A stretch of DNA of 64,000 nucleotides, taken from Parvibaculum sp002684405. Lineage in GTDB: Bacteria; Pseudomonadota; Alphaproteobacteria; Parvibaculales; Parvibaculaceae. The translations under genes and the position numbers were made by a program. Where the stretch lies: assembly GCA_965140395.1 (NCBI GenBank), contig OZ223205.1, forward strand, positions 62,001-126,000, read 5' to 3'. Positions 60,625 to 64,000 of the stretch are shown one piece after another (position 1 is the first letter of the stretch; every line of letters starts with the position of its first letter). A model generated the notes under the pieces. That model saw only the letters and a list, made by a program, of their open reading frames with translations. It did no database searches and was not told where the DNA came from.

Positions 60625-62319
60625 ATGCAGCGCGACCTGAAAGCCATGAGTGAGGCCGAATACGACCTGGTGATCGTCGGCGGCGGCATAACGGGCGCGA
60701 GCGTCGCGTGGGATGCGAGCCTGCGCGGCCTGAAAGTAGCGCTCCTGGAAAAAGGCGACTTCGCCCATGGCACCACCTCCGGCTCGTCCAAGCTCACCCA
60801 TGGGGGCTTGCGCTATCTCGTGAACGGGGAGCTGAAGCTGGTGCGCGAATCGTTGCGCGAGCGCCGGGTCTGGGAACAGGTCGCGCCGCATATGGTGCAT
60901 CCCCTGCCCTTCATCATCCCGACCTATGGCTGGGGCATGAAGGGACCGGTCGTGCTCTCCATCGGCCTCACCTTTTACGATCTCCTGTCCTATGACCGGA
61001 ACTGGCTGTCGGACACCGACAAGAAGCTGCCCGGCTTCCGCTCCATCTCGCGGGGCGAGACGCTGGACCTCATCCCCAGCCTGCCGCGCGACGGGCTGAC
61101 CGGCGGCAAGATCTATTACGACTGCCAGATGTTCGCGCCCGAACGGCTCTGCCTGTCGGTGCTCATGGGCGCGGTGGAATATGGCGCAAAGGTCGCGAAC
61201 TATGCGGAGGTGACGCGCTTCGTGACGGAAGCGAGCGCCAGCGGCAACACCAAACGCATTTCCGGCGTGGAAGTGACCGACCGCCTGACCGGCGAGACCC
61301 ACATGATCAAGGGCCGCGTGGTGGTGAATGGCGGCGGGCCCTGGGCCGACAAGATGATCGGCATGGCGGAGGAACACAAACCCTCGCGCCGCCTGATGCG
61401 CTCCAAGGGCATTCACATCATCACCCGCGACATTTCCGGCAAATACGCCTTCGCCATCCAGTCGGATATCGGCGGGCATTTCTTCGTCATTCCCTGGCGC
61501 GGCCACACCATCATCGGCACGACCGACAAGCTCTATGAAGGCGATCCGGACAAGGTGGGCGTGTCGGAAGACGATATCGAGGATTTCCTCCGTGTCGTGA
61601 ATAACGGCCTGCCCGGCCTGGAGCTGACGCGCGACGACGTGATCCATTTCTATGCGGGACTGCGCCCGCTGATCGACGACAGCGAGGAAGGCGAGGAGAA
61701 GGACTCCTATACCGCCAGCCGCGAGGCGGAAGTCTGCGACCATTCGAAACTCGACGGGATCGAGGGCCTGATCTCCGCGCTGGGCGGCAAATGGACGACG
61801 AGCCGGGCGCTCGCCGAGGAAGTCGTGGACATGGCGCTCGCCAAGCTCGGCCGCGAGGCGAAATGCGAGACGGAAGCGACGCCCGTGCATGGCGGCGAGA
61901 TCGGCCGGCTGAAAAGCTTCATCGAGCGCGCCAAACGCGCGCATCCGGATATGTCGGAAGACGCCATCGAAAATCTCGTCATGTATTACGGCAGCGAATA
62001 TGAGCGCGTGCTGGACATGGCCGAAGGCGACAATGCGGATGCGAACTTGAAACGCCGCCTCGGCCTCAACGTGCCCGATATCGGCGCGCAGGTGATCCAT
62101 GCCGTGCGCAACGAAATGGCGCAGACGCTCTCCGACGTGATTTTCCGCCGCACCGGGCTCGGCACGCTGGGCACCCCCGGCACCGATGTCGTGAAGCGCG
62201 TGGCCGAACTGATGGCCCGCGAACTCGACTGGGACGAAACGCGGCTCGCCAATGAAATGGCCGAGACGCTGAAGCGCTTCGAGACCGTGTCGCCGGAAAG
62301 CCAGCAGGCTTCTGCATGA
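60625..62319 (+). CDS. glpD: FAD-dependent glycerol-3-phosphate dehydrogenase
   Basis: A 564-residue flavoprotein. The Rossmann motif is VIVGGGITGASVAWDASLRG, followed by GTTSGSSKLTHGGLRYL and HFFVIPWRGHTIIGTTDKLY. It oxidises glycerol-3-phosphate to DHAP and passes electrons to quinone at the membrane. The C-terminal GlpD-type domain includes LGTLGTPGTDVVKRVAELMA. GAGGA is upstream of ATG 60625; ATG 60646 would shorten it by seven residues. Its stop overlaps the next gene as ATGA. Confidence 0.93.
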   Translation: MQRDLKAMSEAEYDLVIVGGGITGASVAWDASLRGLKVALLEKGDFAHGTTSGSSKLTHGGLRYLVNGELKLVRESLRERRVWEQVAPHMVHPLPFIIPTYGWGMKGPVVLSIGLTFYDLLSYDRNWLSDTDKKLPGFRSISRGETLDLIPSLPRDGLTGGKIYYDCQMFAPERLCLSVLMGAVEYGAKVANYAEVTRFVTEASASGNTKRISGVEVTDRLTGETHMIKGRVVVNGGGPWADKMIGMAEEHKPSRRLMRSKGIHIITRDISGKYAFAIQSDIGGHFFVIPWRGHTIIGTTDKLYEGDPDKVGVSEDDIEDFLRVVNNGLPGLELTRDDVIHFYAGLRPLIDDSEEGEEKDSYTASREAEVCDHSKLDGIEGLISALGGKWTTSRALAEEVVDMALAKLGREAKCETEATPVHGGEIGRLKSFIERAKRAHPDMSEDAIENLVMYYGSEYERVLDMAEGDNADANLKRRLGLNVPDIGAQVIHAVRNEMAQTLSDVIFRRTGLGTLGTPGTDVVKRVAELMARELDWDETRLANEMAETLKRFETVSPESQQASA

Positions 62320-63329
62320 GCACGGAGGGCGGACATAGCCCCATGGTGCATCCCATGGCGCATGTGCGGGCCGACGGCTACATGCCCCATGTCGCCGCGG
62401 TAGTGAACCCGCGCTCGGGCGGCGGCTATACCGGCCGGGCCTGGCGGCGCATCGCGTCGGAGCTTGAAAAATATCTCGGCCCCGTCCGCGTGCATTTCAC
62501 CGCCTCCCCGTCTTCGCCGCATTACCTGCCCGCCGCGGAACTGACACGGCAGGCCTTGCGCGAAGGCGCACAGCTCGTCATCGCGGTCGGCGGCGACGGC
62601 ACGATCAACGAGGTCGTGAACGGCTTTTACGAGGGCGACGAGCAGATCAACCCGGACGCCCATCTCGCCATTCTGAATTGCGGCACGGGCGGCGATTTCC
62701 GCCGCACCTTCGGCTTTCCCCAGGAATGGGAGAAAGGCATCGCGCATATTGCGAGCGGCAACACCCGCCGGATCGATATCGGGCGCCTGCGCTTCATCGC
62801 CGAGGACGGGCGCGAAACCACGCGCTATTTCGACAATATTGCGAGCTTCGGCATGTCGGGCGCGGTGGACCGCGCGGTGAACCGCGCCACCTGGCAGAAG
62901 AATTTCGGCGGCAGCTTCACCTTCTTCTGGTGCTCGATGATGGCCATGCTCGGCTATCGCCCGCGCGAAGTGCGCATCAAGACCGATACCGGCATCGACG
63001 AGGAAATGACGGTCGGCACCTGCGCCATCGCCAATGGACGCTTTTTCGGCGGCGGCATGATGATCGCGCCGAAAGCGGAACCCGACGACGGCATGTTCGA
63101 CGTGACGGTGCTGATGGATATGGGGATGTGGGATTTCCTGAAGGATTCCGGTTCCATCTACAAGGGCACCCATATCGACAATCCGAAAGTGTTCACCGAG
63201 CGGGTGCGCTGGCTGGAAGCCGAGCCCGTGGGCGACAAACCCGTGCTTCTGGATGTGGATGGCGAGGCGCCCGGACGGCTGCCCGCCCGTTTCGAGATAT
63301 TGCCCGGCGCGCTGACGCTGAGGGTGTGA
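62316..63329 (+). CDS. Diacylglycerol/lipid kinase family protein (DAGK catalytic domain)
   Basis: A 337-residue lipid kinase. The DAGK catalytic signature VAVGGDGTINEVVNGF is at about 88-103, after VVNPRSGGGYTGRAW. LNCGTGGDFRRTFGF follows, and the YegS/DgkB-like C-terminal domain contains NGRFFGGGMMIAPKAEPDDG. It phosphorylates a lipid such as diacylglycerol or a sphingoid base. The ATG overlaps the glpD stop, so they are coupled: glpD and this gene are probably used together in glycerolipid turnover. Confidence 0.92.
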   Translation: MSTEGGHSPMVHPMAHVRADGYMPHVAAVVNPRSGGGYTGRAWRRIASELEKYLGPVRVHFTASPSSPHYLPAAELTRQALREGAQLVIAVGGDGTINEVVNGFYEGDEQINPDAHLAILNCGTGGDFRRTFGFPQEWEKGIAHIASGNTRRIDIGRLRFIAEDGRETTRYFDNIASFGMSGAVDRAVNRATWQKNFGGSFTFFWCSMMAMLGYRPREVRIKTDTGIDEEMTVGTCAIANGRFFGGGMMIAPKAEPDDGMFDVTVLMDMGMWDFLKDSGSIYKGTHIDNPKVFTERVRWLEAEPVGDKPVLLDVDGEAPGRLPARFEILPGALTLRV

Positions 63330-63370
63330 CATGGCGGGCCAGACCATCCGGCGCGGAGCCTGCCGCCTCA

Positions 63371-63476
63371 CCCCCTCCCAACCCTCCCCCTCAAGGGGGA
63401 GGGCTATCAGGACAGCACCCCATTTCACCTCCCCCTTGAAGGGGGAGGTCGGCCGGCGAAGCCGGACGGGTGGGGG
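63371..63476 (+). repeat. Multi-hairpin repeat element, family B copy 3
   Basis: CCCCCTCCC (63371) then CCCTCCCCC/GGGGGAGGG (63382-63403), CCTCCCCC/GGGGGAGG (63428-63448) and CCGGC/GCCGG, closing with GGGTGGGGG at 63468-63476. The layout and many bases match copies 1 and 2. Confidence 0.8.
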
Positions 63477-63535
63477 TGGAGCGACAACACCCGGACGAGA
63501 TTGAACACGTTCTGGCCGACCAAGAGGAAACGAAA

Positions 63536-64000
63536 ATGACCATCGACCGCACAACGCTGCGCTGGAACGGCTGGGGCCCGGTTGCCCAGGAGAACGCGCT
63601 GCCGGACAAGGCGCCGCAATGGGAATGGATCCGCGAGACGCTGGGGCTGACCCATCTGCCGAAGACGCCCGCCCTGCATATGAATGAAATCCGCCTCGCC
63701 CCGACGCGGCTGACCGAAGACCAGCAGGAAAAGCTCGCCGCCATCGTGGGCGAGAACCAGCTGCGCGTGGACGATTACGAACGCGCCTTCCATGCGCGCG
63801 GCAAGTCCTATCACGACCTGCTTTACGTGCGCGCGGGCAAGCTCGACATGGCGCCGGACGGCGTCGTCTATCCGCGCGCGGCCGACGAAGTGATGTCGGT
63901 GATGAAGCTCGCGCAGGAAGAAGACATTACGCTTGTGCCCTTCGGCGGCGGCTCTTCCGTGGTGGGCGGCGTCAACGCGCTGGCGAAGTCGCTCGACGGC
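63536..64000 (+). CDS. FAD-binding oxidase (alkyl-DHAP synthase/GlcD-like), 3' end outside window
   Basis: The first 155 residues of an FAD-linked oxidase that runs off the window. It starts MTIDRTTLRWNGWGPVAQEN; the beginning of the PCMH-type FAD domain is visible in YPRAADEVMSVMKLAQEEDI and VPFGGGSSVVGGVNAL. The RWNGWG start is typical of alkylglycerone-phosphate synthase-like enzymes, which fits the preceding glycerolipid genes. AAGAGG is upstream of the ATG. The rest of the protein and the specificity cannot be judged here. Confidence 0.85.
   Translation, partial: MTIDRTTLRWNGWGPVAQENALPDKAPQWEWIRETLGLTHLPKTPALHMNEIRLAPTRLTEDQQEKLAAIVGENQLRVDDYERAFHARGKSYHDLLYVRAGKLDMAPDGVVYPRAADEVMSVMKLAQEEDITLVPFGGGSSVVGGVNALAKSLDG

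Overview
The window is a high-GC chromosomal segment from an alphaproteobacterium. Supporting signs are the bolA / J-domain protein / cobS / cobT block, the rpmB / DUF3108 / phytase-like block, carD next to rpoH, the XerD-AroK-AroB order, and abundant GTCATCCCGG-type and CCTCCCCC-type palindromic repeats. The load of acyl-CoA dehydrogenases, an enoyl-CoA hydratase, alpha/beta hydrolases and an epoxide hydrolase suggests a lipid- or hydrocarbon-degrading heterotroph. A Parvibaculum-like member of the Hyphomicrobiales is my best guess, by inference only. No rRNA, CRISPR array or complete IS element was seen; one tRNA gene (Arg, anticodon CCT) was found.

Bases 1-14.7k are core genes: the 3' part of an epoxide hydrolase, accA, an ECF41 sigma factor with a matching promoter, xerD, a large exported protein with a 47-codon membrane ORF just upstream, the coupled aroK-aroB-corC run, bolA, a J-domain protein and cobS-cobT. 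Bases 14.0-24k hold a putative Fe-S regulator divergent from an MFS pump with a palindromic operator between them, a MATE pump, a phytase-like protein, rpmB, meaB, a DUF3108 protein and methylmalonyl-CoA mutase. CobS/CobT (B12 synthesis), MeaB and the mutase (B12 use) form a functional thread.

Bases 24-45k carry a hybrid histidine-kinase-type sensor with PAS and GAF domains, an acyl-CoA dehydrogenase, a Suv3-like helicase with a long disordered tail, an S4 protein, a TerB-like protein, ferredoxin FdxA, a 634-base noncoding stretch, a CarD with a histone-H1-like N-terminal tail, an RpoH-type sigma factor, an M48 protease, an SNase-like protein, a LuxR regulator with a degenerate receiver (coupled to a 49-codon ORF), the tRNA, an S24-type repressor lacking both catalytic residues, a GT9 glycosyltransferase, DUF6165, PilZ and an enoyl-CoA hydratase.

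Bases 45-64k are more mosaic. A repeat cluster leads into an AT-rich island (about 45.96-47.35k) with a Cys-rich 68-residue protein and an unknown membrane protein. Then follow fatty-acid and hydrolase genes, including three tandem paralogous alpha/beta hydrolases, and a low-GC RloC-like ATPase/anticodon-nuclease candidate that is probably antiphage. Beyond it lie GST, GNAT, MFS and isomerase genes interleaved with two families of multi-hairpin repeats, then a coupled glycerol-3-phosphate dehydrogenase and diacylglycerol-kinase pair, and the start of an FAD-linked oxidase cut by the window edge. The most noteworthy items are the RloC-like protein, the H1-tailed CarD, the catalytically dead S24 repressor with its stacked operators, the degenerate-receiver regulator, and the two compound repeat families.
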